This document shows, one piece after another, positions 51,413-62,192 of a DNA stretch of 64,000 nt (the first letter of the stretch is position 1; every line of letters starts with the position of its first letter). The DNA is from Atherinomorus stipes. Lineage: Eukaryota > Chordata > Actinopteri > Atheriniformes > Atherinidae. The stretch spans positions 248,001 through 312,000 of the forward strand of contig JALJCO010001224.1 of NCBI GenBank assembly GCA_023101725.1, given 5' to 3'. The translations under genes and the position numbers were made by a program. The notes below the pieces were generated by a model, which ran no database searches, was not told the origin of the DNA, and was given only the letters and a program-made list of their open reading frames with translations.

Positions 51413-53455
51413 TTATCCTAAACTCTGCATTATGAGAGGTACATGTTATTTCATGTACCTCTCATATGCCTCTCATCTCCATCTGTAACAGTGATTGGCT
51501 GGAGGAACTCGTCGGGGTTTAAAGCCAAGAGGTGGCAGTGTCCCGGCTGCCTCCACCAACGTCAGTACCGCTGCCACTTGGTTTCTTTGCTTATGAGTTG
51601 ATTTGAGAATCACCGGTAGTCATGTTTTTGGTTTTGGCTTCTTATAGGTTAGTTTTGGATTTTAGGTTAAGGGAGCAGCCCAGATCCTACGGCCCATTGC
51701 ACGGCTGGTTTATGGTCTGCTCCCATCTTTCATTTCTTTTGGCCGGGGATCCCTTCTCCCTCATTTTCAATTATATTGAAGTTATTTTTGAACGTTGCAG
51801 CTTGGTGTTGGTTTCGTGTTGTGATTCCTTTGTGTCGAGCCATACTTCATTCAGGGAATGTAACACAGGTGAATCTGAATTTAAAAAAAATAAAATAAAA
51901 ATAAATGAATAAAAAAAATGAATGAATAAAAATTTTTTAATTTTTTTTTCTTTTTTAATTATTTAAAAAATAAAGATAAAAGATAAAATACATTTTAAAA
52001 AAAGAATCTAAAATTTGTCAGTTTGAGGTTTAAATGTTTACATTTTTTATTATGAAATACCAGATGTATTCTGAAGCTATGTGTAGTAGTAGTTTTGGTA
52101 AGCATGTTAAAAATTGCTTTTTACTGTTAATAGTATTACATTGGAGTCCTTCTGGGTGGTGGATGAGCACTCTACCTCCTTAAGTAAGCAGCCACAGCTG
52201 CTCACCTGATATGCATAACAAATATGATGGAGCCATGATATTTTTTGGTGTAACTTTGTATGAAATTTAGCACCAAAGATCCTCTGGCTTAGTGTGCAGC
52301 ACCATAAACTGAGTTGTCCTTTGGTTCGCAGAAGGCCAAAGTTTTCTGAAATGCACTTTTTCGCACCTACAGTGAGACGTATCGGGTTGTACAAATGCAC
52401 AATAAAAGGCAACGCATGGGCCCCACAACTTTACAGGGACTCTGGGGCGAGTCTCAGTTGGTCTGACTGTTAAACTTGTTATTCTAGATAAAATCAGTGC
52501 CTGCGCCCCCACTCTCCACCTTCCCAGGGAAAAAAATGGGGGGAGGGAGGGGATGTTAGAAGTGCCACCTGCATTGAACTCCCCAAAACTTAACCTCACT
52601 CTCACTGAGACACATGAGCACACATGCACACACACTTGTGCTAACACCATATAATATTCCTTATGAAGGGCCACCTGATGGCAGCAACATATGGAGTCGG
52701 GCCGCGGCCCACCAACCGACCGACCAACAAACCAGCAGCAGCTTGGTGTGGTTCGTCGCATTACAGGCCATAATTCAGGCCTGCACCAGCTTTTATGTGG
52801 CATTTTTAGCAGCCCCTATTAGTTGCGCAGCTATTTCTGAGGGGATAATTTCTTTAAGCATTTGGCATTGCAGGTGCATGCTATACAGCCTCCTGCTTTC
52901 AGACTGGTAGAATAGAAAAGAATGTAGCTTTTCCCTTGATATCTCATTATTGCTCTAAGTATATTATATTGTCAGAGGTTAGTCCAGTTTTTAGCACTAC
53001 CTGTAAGATTTCATTTTTTTATGTGAAGTTGGGAAGTCCATTACCATGTCTGGACCAGTAGTCTAGACTCTAGATTAGCTCATGTTGTGATTTATGAAGG
53101 CTGCTTGAGGCATCTGAGGCACGAGGCTTCTGGTGTGATTGTAATGCCTCATTACTCCTGTTCATAGTTAGTCATAGCAAGTTGCTCCTGGTCTGTGTCT
53201 CTGACTGGAGCCAAGAACAGGATGACAAATGTTTTCTGTGCACTTGAGAAGAGATCCAAGCCAAATTTAGCAAATCTACATGAGCAGCATTCACTGATGA
53301 GAACATTTACTGTGGCTGTCACATTTGACTACGAGCCAGTTTTGCAGGGAATATCATTAACAAGTAGAAGTGGAATAATCACTCTAAGGAAAGTGATTGT
53401 GGAACAGCCATTGGATGAAAAAATGACATTTCTGTGCTTTCAGTAGTGACAAATA
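51413..53455. other. Intron 10, unassigned stretch with A/T-rich block
   Basis: 51880-52010 is an A/T low-complexity block. The 178-residue minus-strand frame at 52267-52803 has no recognisable domain and no splice context. A short palindrome GAGAGGTACATG/CATGTACCTCTC lies at 51435-51463. Nothing else. Confidence 0.45.
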
Positions 53456-53735
53456 AGGGATTTTTATTAATAATTTAGTAATAAAGTAAATAAATAATCA
53501 TTATTTTAATAATTTATTTTCATTTGTATTGTTAAAATTCAATTAATTATAAATTGATTTAATATGATTATTATTTAATTATATTTTAATGTATTAAAAT
53601 TCAATTATAAATTAATTTAGTTTGATATCTAAATTATTGATTTTTTTCGTATTGTGTTAATAATTTAAAAAATACTTCATATATTACTTTAATCAATAAA
53701 TAAATAATTTTAATAAATAAAGAACAAATTAAAAC
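53456..53735. repeat. AT-rich low-complexity block
   Basis: More than 85 percent A and T by eye, with AATTCAATTA and ATAAATTGATTTA-like pieces repeated about 75 bases apart. No gene. Confidence 0.7.
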
Positions 53736-56700
53736 AACCAAAAGAGGGCAAATCCTCATGTTGAGTTAAAAGCCAAGCCATAAAAATGGGTTGTGAGATT
53801 AGTTTTATTAACAGACACTGAGGCGGCCTGACTGACCCAACTACTGTGTCAACTCTGCACACCTCCACCTAACTTATATGTTTCCCTTTAAAACTTAATT
53901 ATCACCAAACAGCTCAGTTTCTCATCACGTTGTGTGCGTAGACGGGGTTAAAGATACTCGGAGCTGTTACTGTACAGGGAAGGATAATTGAATGACCTCA
54001 AATCAGCATGTGGTTGCCGTGGTCATGCTCAGCTTTGAGTTGCGGTTCGAAGGCCTGAGAGCAACTTAATATAGCTGAGCAAGGCAACACATGCTGTGTA
54101 CGTTTCAAAGAAACAAGGGAATGATGTTTTTAGAGAGAAAAAGCCTTCACATGAAGAAGCTGAAGGGATGTGGGCAAAAACTGCAACAAGTAGGCTTTAT
54201 GTATTAACAGGTGCGTATTAAGGGCCCTGAATGGCATATGACGTAATATTGTTCCACTTTTCTCTCTGAGCTATGGGAGTGTAACGGACTGTGAGCTGCA
54301 AGGTAAAACATCATTTTTCGTGTGGCACAGTCTATAAAATGTTTTGGCCAACTCTGCGGTAAGGGTTTTTTTCCTCCCCTGCATCTGGTCTCAGACAGTT
54401 TTATTTGGTTTTATGGCAGCCAGAGATCAGTGGATGCATAGAGGAGCGTTGTTTTAAAGAAACGACTAGAGCGAAAGCAAGACTCATACCCTCAGTGATT
54501 GACACCCCTGTTCTCATGGAAGCTTCCATGCTTTTCTTTACGCATTCAATCTGCCCGGTGCTGGAGAAACCGTCGTCATGCTACTGCAGAGTTTGTATGC
54601 CTGCCCTTATGATTTTGTCATGTGGTAGCTTAAATCAACATGGGTTTTAATTCAGCCCAGAGGTGTACGTTATATGCTGTAATGCTTTTAAGAGGCAGTA
54701 TTCGTGCAATCCAAGAATATCTATTGAATTTTAAGTTGACCATAAAATGTCTTTGGATATGTAGATGAGAGCCAAGATAGTAGATTCAGGAGCAGCTGGA
54801 GATGTTTTCAGTTAACTGGAAGACTCCATTAATTCCTGAATTAGTCATCTGAGGAACTGAAGCTTGAGGGAGGGAAAACAGTGGGAAATAGGGAAGGATG
54901 GATGGATTATCAGCTCTGAGTGGATTATCATCTCCTGTGGTGTGCATTCCACTGTCCTTATCCCCCCACTCAGCCTCAGCACTGCTCCGGTGCTTCCTAG
55001 AAATAAGCCTGTGTCACTGTATCAAATATGAATCTTGGCTTTGTTTAGCAAGGTGACACTGTGGGGAAAACGCTTGTTTTTACAAAGCATCTGCATGAAG
55101 ATTGAAGAAAAATACCAAAGATGATTAAATTGGATCAGTAATACATCTCGCTGATGCATCAGTTGACTTCTAAAATGCAGAAGCAACACAAAAAAATAAA
55201 ATTCAACAGTCTGTGGAGTAGGTTTTCTTATCTTTGTGTTTCCTAAAGGAGCCGCCTGTCGTCCACAGCTGGACTTGTTGAACAGAGGCATGAAGCTGCA
55301 TGCTCACACACATCCATCGGCCTCCTGATGCGTTTTCCTTTAATGCCTGATGAACCACATCATTGCCATTTTCTCGCCTTGCGGTCTGCAGCTGTCTGCG
55401 GCACTTGATTAAAACATTTCTTTTTAGTAATCCCTGTGTAATGAAGCCGTCTCCTGAGAGTGGATCTCGGCGCGTATGTGTGTGTGCGTCTACTCGTCGT
55501 CCGCATATGTGTGTGTTTTGGGTCAGGGGTGCTCCAGATGGGAGGAAGGGGAGGTCTGTGTGCATGTGTGAGAGAGAAAGAGAGGGAGAGGAGTGTTTCT
55601 TTCTATGAAGAGTTTGGGCTGTTCTGGACCAATGATTGAGAAATGCACACATGGAGCACCTTTGACCCCCGGGGAACCACAAAACTGAGCTGTGGCCTCA
55701 AGTTTAGTCCATGCCTCCCCCTCGCTCATTCCTAGATCCAGTGCTGGGCTGTGCTGGAGAATCAGTGTCAGTACAAATTACAGCTGGGAGATGAAGTAAC
55801 GCTGCATTCAGGTGATTACCGCAGTAAAACGCTACAGTACACTGACTTGAAGAAAAATGTTTAGGGTACACAGAGGAAGCACTGACAGGCTGCATGCACT
55901 AACACTGCAGTACCTGGAGCAGACTTTATCCATCACTTCCTGCCTCCTGTTCTCTTTACTTTGGTACCACTTTGGGGAATTTTTAAAATGGGGAACATGT
56001 CTGACATATCTCATGCCTGCTGTGAGGTGGCAAATATAATCCCCTGGATACAGGAGAAGGAAAAAATGATGGAAACCTACAAATGCTATGATAAGGCCCA
56101 TTTATGCTCCCTTACGTACGTAAATGGCAATGTCCTTTTCTTCTTTTTCTTTTTAAGAAGGGGGCAAAAACAAAAAACACAACAATGAAGAATAGCTGAT
56201 AAACGGGGCACAGGCATCTTACCAACAGTGTCCAGTTCCTGTTTATGATAAAATGTGTACAAAATAGTCTAAACATGACCAGGTGGGTTTCACAGTCCAC
56301 TCCATGTAAATGAACAGGTTACTCTCCGTGGTTAAAATACAAGAGAGGGCCTTTACAGATGTGTGTAGGGTGGGGGTATTTTGAGGATGAAGAAGAGTGT
56401 GTGTGGCATTCTTGCTAATATCTCTTTTACCTGTCCAGTCCATCATTGCTCGTGCAGTGCTGGATGTCCCAATGTGGCATCAGGGAAAGGTCAGCAGAAT
56501 TCACATAGGACCAAGATTAAGATAGTCTTTCCATTTCCTCCAGTGTTTGTTGAACTGATCTATTTTAAGGTTTAAGGAGAAGGTTAATCTCTCCATTTTA
56601 TAAATTTCCATTACTATTTCCTTCCATTCCCTTATATTACTATAGGAGGAAAGCCATTTCCCAGAGACTGCTTTTTTTGCTCGCTAATATAAACTAGGTA

Positions 56701-57349
56701 TCTGTCACTGGAGGAAAGGGAGTTGGGTACATTCCCTAAGTAAACTGTACAGAAATCAAACTCCAAACCAAAGCACATCACGAGTGATTTCTTTTACAAC
56801 TTCACACCAGTAAGATTGAATGACTGGGCAATGGCGATGTCCGTTTCATTCGTTGCCATGCGTGGCTGCCTTCATACATCCATGCGTCTTCTGCGTTCCC
56901 ATGGATCATAAACCAGTTTGTCCACTAGGCGGCAGTGCTGCTTGTCCCTGTGCCCTGGTGATATGATGTTGTACATGAGTGTATTTTCGGACACATTCGC
57001 ACTCAAACGCTCCATCCATGTCTACAGATGCTCTTGGTTTGTTTGGCGTCTTCATTCTCAGGTGCTTTTATTGGGCTTTTTGACCCTGGCGGTTTTTGTG
57101 TTGTTTATGTTCCGGTTCCCGTTCTTCTTCTCTGGTTTGTTCCTGCATATCAGCTACACAGCTCAACACTGACCCTGCGGTTTCCGGTGGTATTGCTCCA
57201 TCTTCTGCGTCGAGTGACGGACAAACAAGCCCCTCAAAAACGCACCAAATTACGTGCGTAACCGATGGAGACGATGGATAAAATTGTCCGTCTGTCTGCG
57301 TGTCCGTTTTGTGCGTCGAGCATAAATGGACTTTTCGTCACAGATATGG
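53736..57349. other. Intron 10, long stretch without recognised features
   Basis: 3.6 kb, more GC-balanced between 54900 and 57300. TG- and GA-rich patches occur at 55477-55590. Several frames of 60-160 codons on both strands (for example 55203-55682 minus) show no domain and overlap one another. No transposon end, exon of VPS13B, or RNA gene is recognisable. Confidence 0.45.
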
Positions 57350-57455
57350 GAAAAAACTGACATTGAGATTTTTTCTAACTGCGATATATATTGCGATTTT
57401 AAGAAATACAGGAACTTTCAGCAGATGACTTGAATAGCACGATTTGTCAAAAGGC
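57350..57455. repeat. hAT-like fragment, family M
   Basis: GGGAAAAAACTGACATTGAG then TTTTTTCTAACTGCGATATA, TATTGCGATTTTAAG is typical of the teleost hAT elements that start AGGGCTGCACGATAT. Only the left part remains. The right end of the same family is seen near 62192. Confidence 0.55.
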
Positions 57456-57534
57456 CCTACCACAAACCACCAAAACCTTTTTTTAATAAATAAGATTAAG
57501 TAATTTTTTTTTTTTTTTATTTTTTTTTTTTTTT

Positions 57535-57703
57535 TAACAAGGCTACATATTTATTTTAAGCTTGATGCCTTCACTGACATGGCAAGGTGTATGGTTCATT
57601 AATCGAACAGTAGTATTGGATTGGTATCGGGTATCAGCCGATATGCTCAGGCCAGGTATCGGTATCTGATTGGATTGGAAAAAACTGGATTGGTGCATCT
57701 CTA
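57535..57703. mobile_element. hAT-like MITE family D, copy 2 (inverse, partial)
   Basis: GTATCGGGTATCAGCCGATA, TGCTCAGGCCAGGTATC, GGATTGGAAAAAACTGG and the end ATTGGTGCATCTCTA match the left part of D1 in inverse orientation. The other end is not found. Confidence 0.65.
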
Positions 57704-59956
57704 ACAGTCACAGAGCATTTAATGTAAATCACAGCAGCGTTACCTTCTCAGTTCACAAAAAACAGAACTTTCTTTTCTAAAAATTTTCTTGTTAATTTAT
57801 AAAAACAGAACATTTTTCTGTAAAAAACTATTTTGTGAATTAAAAAAAGATTTTTCAGGTGATTACAATACACTTTTGTATTTCTGTGGTAATATTTTAT
57901 TTAATTTTTTCCAAATGCTGTTAAACATAATGTACTCTTGGTAGGAAAAAGGTTTTCCTCTCCCCCAACTTAGTCACATGTTCATTATGAACTGCTTGTA
58001 TGATGTATAAATCTTCATTTCAAGGCTTTGTAAAGACAGTGGAGTGACTTTTTTGTTGCAAGATATAAGATGTGACATCACAGCAGCCCATAAGTCTCCA
58101 GGGATTTTTACCAGGGGTCAGAAACCTTGCTTTTAGTGATTTGGGAAATCTGGAGAACTGCCGATCAATTTGTACAAAAATAAAGACTCCCTCAATTTTA
58201 GTCTTATTCCCTCCAACGAAGCTCTGAAAATGGGAAAACAATAGCAGTAGAGGTTTTTTTTTCCAGCTATTTGAGTTGGGGTATGTTTGTATTGGGGTGT
58301 GACAGTGAGTGATGGGAGGAAACTTGAGATATGTTATCACTGGTCTCGGGACAGTTGCTATCTGTTGTATCTATCAGACAAATATGCCGGGCCTTAATTG
58401 ATTGCATTGGGTTTGCTGAGGACTTTGTCAATAGACTTGGAAAGTTAAATGTAAGAGAAAGTTGCTCATTGTGAGATGTTTAACCCAACTGGCTGTCCTC
58501 ATTTTTTACTTTCACTCTTCTTGATTCCTTCTGCTAAATTTTTTCTGGATAGCATGTTCCAGTACATGCAGGTTTTTGTTTACCTGTGTCAGGAAATGTC
58601 CACTGGGAGACCAGACACCTTGCTCCATGTCTGCTGCCAACATCCAAGTGCCCACAGCTGTCTTTGCTGTTGCATTTTGGAAAGAGTGAGACAACTGATT
58701 TTTGGTACTGTACAGGATATGAGTAATAACATAAATGTATGTTCTGGAAACTGTGAGCAGGTTCCAAGCTTGTGTTTTGAGACACTATGTAAACCATTAG
58801 GACCAGCTGCCCATGGCAATATTCCTTCAATCACAGCAAGATGTTGATCTTCAAAAGAAGAAAAGAAATATCGGCTGACTGCATTTGGCTCTGCTTATCA
58901 AACATAGCTTTCTTGCTTTCTCAGGTGCATCCTTTATCAGAATATCTTAGCTTGTGTTTGCTTGTTTTTCTCATCAAATGATCTACAATTCTTCAAAATA
59001 CACTCGTAATCTGGTTTATACACAGACACGAAGCAACAACATACCAGTTGCATACACTGTTTCCACTGGAGTTTCTCTGGAGCTTTTCCATATTAGTTGT
59101 TTTTAAAGTAAGACTATATGTGAGATGTTATTTTAACTGAAGAATAGCATATGACCTAAACATCTAGCGTCTTTATCCTCCTACACAACACTGTTTTCTC
59201 ATCTTTCATACCCATGTGGTGGTGTTTTTTGGGTTTTTTTTTTTAGAATGCTAGTCGGTTTGCAGATCATGCATCCTTTTATACGCGCTTAACACAAAGA
59301 CAGTCTTGTCACATGCAGCTTGTTAGAGCAGCATGCTCCTTGTCAGCTGAAGCCTCATTACTTCTGTTGACCGTACTTGGCTCAATAACAAGCCATTATT
59401 AGTTTGTAAGTGTGTGTACAGGTGTGTTTGAGCTTGTGTGACAGCTCATCTGTTGTCATACAAGTATTTGTGCATATTTCTGTACATGTGTGTTGGTAAA
59501 GGTATGTGGATTTACGTGCTTGCACGAGGCCTCTCTATAGTAGCAATTGCAGCTTGTTGGCAGGAACCCCAACTGGGCTTGTTTAATTTTAGTTATGGCC
59601 ACAGTCAGACCAGCCCACGGACCTGATTGGCCCGACAACCACTGGCACGAATGGGTATCTGGAGCTGTGATAGGAAACAGGTATGGTAGAAACTAACTGG
59701 TTTGGGCCAAACCAAAGAAATATGGGAGAATCTTGAATGAATGAATGGTATGGTATGACAATTAAAAAAAAAAAGAAAAAAGAAAAATATAAGATAAAAA
59801 CAACAGGGTGAAAAAAGAATGTAGTTGAAAGGGGAGGAAGAGTACAACTTCTAGTCCTGCCTGGTGCACGTAATGATCACAATTCCCTGATTTAAATGTA
59901 AAAATTCCAGAACACTAAAACATTGAAGTAATCTATAATCCTACAGCATTCGATTT
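57704..59956. other. Intron 10, unassigned stretch
   Basis: AT-rich and unique-looking. The 123-residue frame at 58476-58847 and its antisense partners have no recognised family. An A-rich block lies at 59760-59815. No feature can be supported. Confidence 0.45.
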
Positions 59957-60600
59957 TAGCCATAGACCGTTCAGAGAGAGGGACGAACCCTCCGCTATAT
60001 CACCCATTGGTTTCTGAAGAGCTAAAAATGATGCCAGTTGGGCGTGTCTTACCGTCGCCATCTTGCCGTGTCACGCGTCTCGCCACTCCCGGAAAATACT
60101 AAAATGGGTTCAGTGCGGCCGCGGGGCAAATGATTGACAGCTGACGTACTCTGGGCTAAACGCCAACCGTTTAGCCGTAACTCAAAACTAACAGGAGCTA
60201 ACAAAGATAAGCCCTCTAAGCGGCGGGGTTAAGGTAAGACACACTTAGACTTGCTATTCACTGACTAAAACCACCGTTGTGCGACTTTGCTACAAACTGA
60301 GACCTGACTGAGAGCAAGCAAGGAGCTAACTAGCTAACTAGCTAATTATGTGTAATTTCAAGAATAAATAACATCTAAACAGATGAGTTATAAAAAAAAT
60401 TCACCCACCTCACAGTTGACATGAAGGTAAACTTGACCTATTAAACCTAAAAATTTGTTTTGAACCAGGCTGTAAACATGTTTATTTCTGCTGTGAAGTT
60501 GGTGTTTTTAACATGGGAGTCTATGGGGATTTGCTCAGTCTTGCAGCCGCTTGCAGCTAGCGGATGAAAGGTGAACTACAAAAAAATAACTTCTTCCGGG
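59957..60600. repeat. GC-rich dispersed repeat J, copy 2 (inverse)
   Basis: The inverse of copy 1: CCAGTTGGGCGTGTCTTACC, GTCGCCATCTTGCCGTGTCA, GCGGCCGCGGGGCAAATGAT, TGACAGCTGACGTAC, and at the far side AACATGGGAGTCTATGGGGA. The unit is about 0.6 kb, and the two copies are about 12 kb apart in the same intron. Confidence 0.7.
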
Positions 60601-60722
60601 TAACGTCATAGTTGGCCACCGGAGGTTGCTGCTTGATTTTACCGAACAACTTAAATACATCAACCCTTTCACAAAAGAAAGAAAAAACAATAAAAGATTA
60701 CCAGAATTATGTGTCAGTTATC

Positions 60723-61183
60723 TTAAAGGTAGAATCCGAAGTAACCCCCCTGAAAATAAACGTTAGACTTGCGCGTGCTGTGTTGAGTTTGAATGCAACT
60801 CCCTCTCCCGCTGTCTGTAATTCGCTCTTTCGCTTTGTTATGGTCTGGTCGGGATGTCTCTGGGTGGAGATTTCTGTTTATATCACCAGCCAATGACAGA
60901 GCTAAGGGCATGACGCTGTGTGGAAATAAGCTCATGATTGGAGCAGATGCCAGTCACTCGAAGGACGAAAGAAAAACAGCGAACGAGCTTTAGATGGTAC
61001 ACGTTGGAAAACCAGGGTTAATATTAGTTTGGCTTTTAGCCGCTTCTGAGCTCTGAAGGAGAGGCTTGAAGCTGAATAGGCTGAAGAACGAGGCGGCTTT
61101 TAGCCTGAGAGGGAGGGGTGCTCAGTTTGAATACTGCTGTTTGCAAACAGAAACGTTGGGGGGACTTCGGACTCTACCGTTAA
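60723..61183. mobile_element. TTAA-flanked MITE, family I, copy 3
   Basis: A 461-bp element between TTAA at 60723-60726 and 61180-61183, with ends AGGTAGAATCCGAAGTAACC and GACTTCGGACTCTACCG. It shares CCCCCTGAAAATAAACGTTA and TCGGGATGTCTCTGGGTGGA with copy 1. It lacks the AGTACTCTGCGGTGAAAAGA block kept in copies 1 and 2. Confidence 0.85.
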
Positions 61184-61424
61184 AGTATATGTGGACATAT
61201 GAGTATGTGGTATGTGGAATATTAACCCACTATTGATATAATGTATCTTCCTCCTTATACCTTTTTAAATACATATTTTTTTATATGTACTTTTGAACGG
61301 ATTCATATTGGTAATTTATTTAACTAGTTATCTAACTGTTCCATTAATTAAAAATTTATTGTAATCTTTTTATTATTTTGTTTGCTTAAATGGAAACAAA
61401 CATTTTTTTTTTTTCTAACCCTAC
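61184..61424. other. Intron 10, short unassigned stretch
   Basis: AT-rich, no recognised feature. Confidence 0.4.
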
Positions 61425-62192
61425 AATTTATTTTGCGATGTGAAAAAATACAGGCATTTTCAGAAGTTAGGGTATCTACCGTAACCTACCGTGATCTTAC
61501 ATCTTTGTGATTGTTGCGAGTATGGTTTTTCTCTATTTGAGTTATTCTTATTATCTTTTACTGCTTGCTTTGATGTGCCAGAACCTGAGTACATGTTTTG
61601 TTTTATAATGTACAAGTATAAATTGTGTTTCACGACAAAAGGTTTGTTCTTTGCCAAACTGATTAAGAATGATGGTGATTGGTCAGGTAGGGGTGTAACA
61701 ATACACCAATCTGTATCGATACATCGGTACAGAGCGATGTATCGATCCTAAATTGATCGAAAATCAGCCAAAAATTTATATGAAACCCACTTTCAATTTA
61801 AAAATGGCTTTATTTTGAAGTTCCTCTGACATGTTTTCCACCTGTTGCTGTTTTGAGCAGGCAGTGGATAGATATGACACAGGAAGATTGTACTGCAAAT
61901 GCACTTTCAGTAAGCAGAGCTTCCAGTTATGTTAAGAAAACAATAACCTTGTTTAATACCCTTATCGATCGGTGGACCCAAAATCAAATTGAATCCAAAT
62001 TGTATCGTGACTGAATTTGAGATATCGACAAACGTATCATGATCAAACTCGTGATCTACACCCCTGATGTCAGGTACCTTTGAAATTAGATGAGAACACA
62101 TTAAGTTAATTTGCCTCCTGTATTGCAGGACCTGCGATGTGACTATTGCGCACATGTGCATTGCGATGCTCAAACGATAGATTGTGCAGCCC
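61425..62192. mobile_element. hAT-like element family M, partial, with nested element T
   Basis: The left piece ATTTATTTTGCGATGTGAAA and the right piece GCGATGCTCAAACGATAGAT then TGTGCAGCCCGAC belong to the 'GGGCTGCACGATAT' hAT group. The left terminus is not visible, and the centre holds element T at 61690-62068. Confidence 0.55.
61690..62068. mobile_element. hAT-like MITE, family T, nested
   Basis: A 379-bp element beginning GGGGTGTAACAATACACC (from 61690) and ending GATCTACACCCCTGAT. GTCAGGTA stands directly outside both sides (61682-61689 and 62069-62076), a perfect 8-bp duplication. CGATACATCGGTA and CGATGTATCGATCC lie near the left end and TTATCGATCGG and TATCGTGACTG near the right. 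Non-coding. Confidence 0.82.

Noticed and set aside
52267..52803. 178-residue minus-strand open frame
   Set aside because: No recognisable domain, no splice or promoter context, low-complexity cysteine/valine stretches. Typical chance frame in a GC-balanced intron.
55203..55682. 159-residue minus-strand open frame
   Set aside because: Composed of TG/GA-rich low-complexity translation, overlapping other frames. No family seen.
58476..58847. 123-residue frame, possible small secreted cysteine-rich protein
   Set aside because: Several cysteines, but no supported signal peptide pattern, no exon context and equally long antisense frames.
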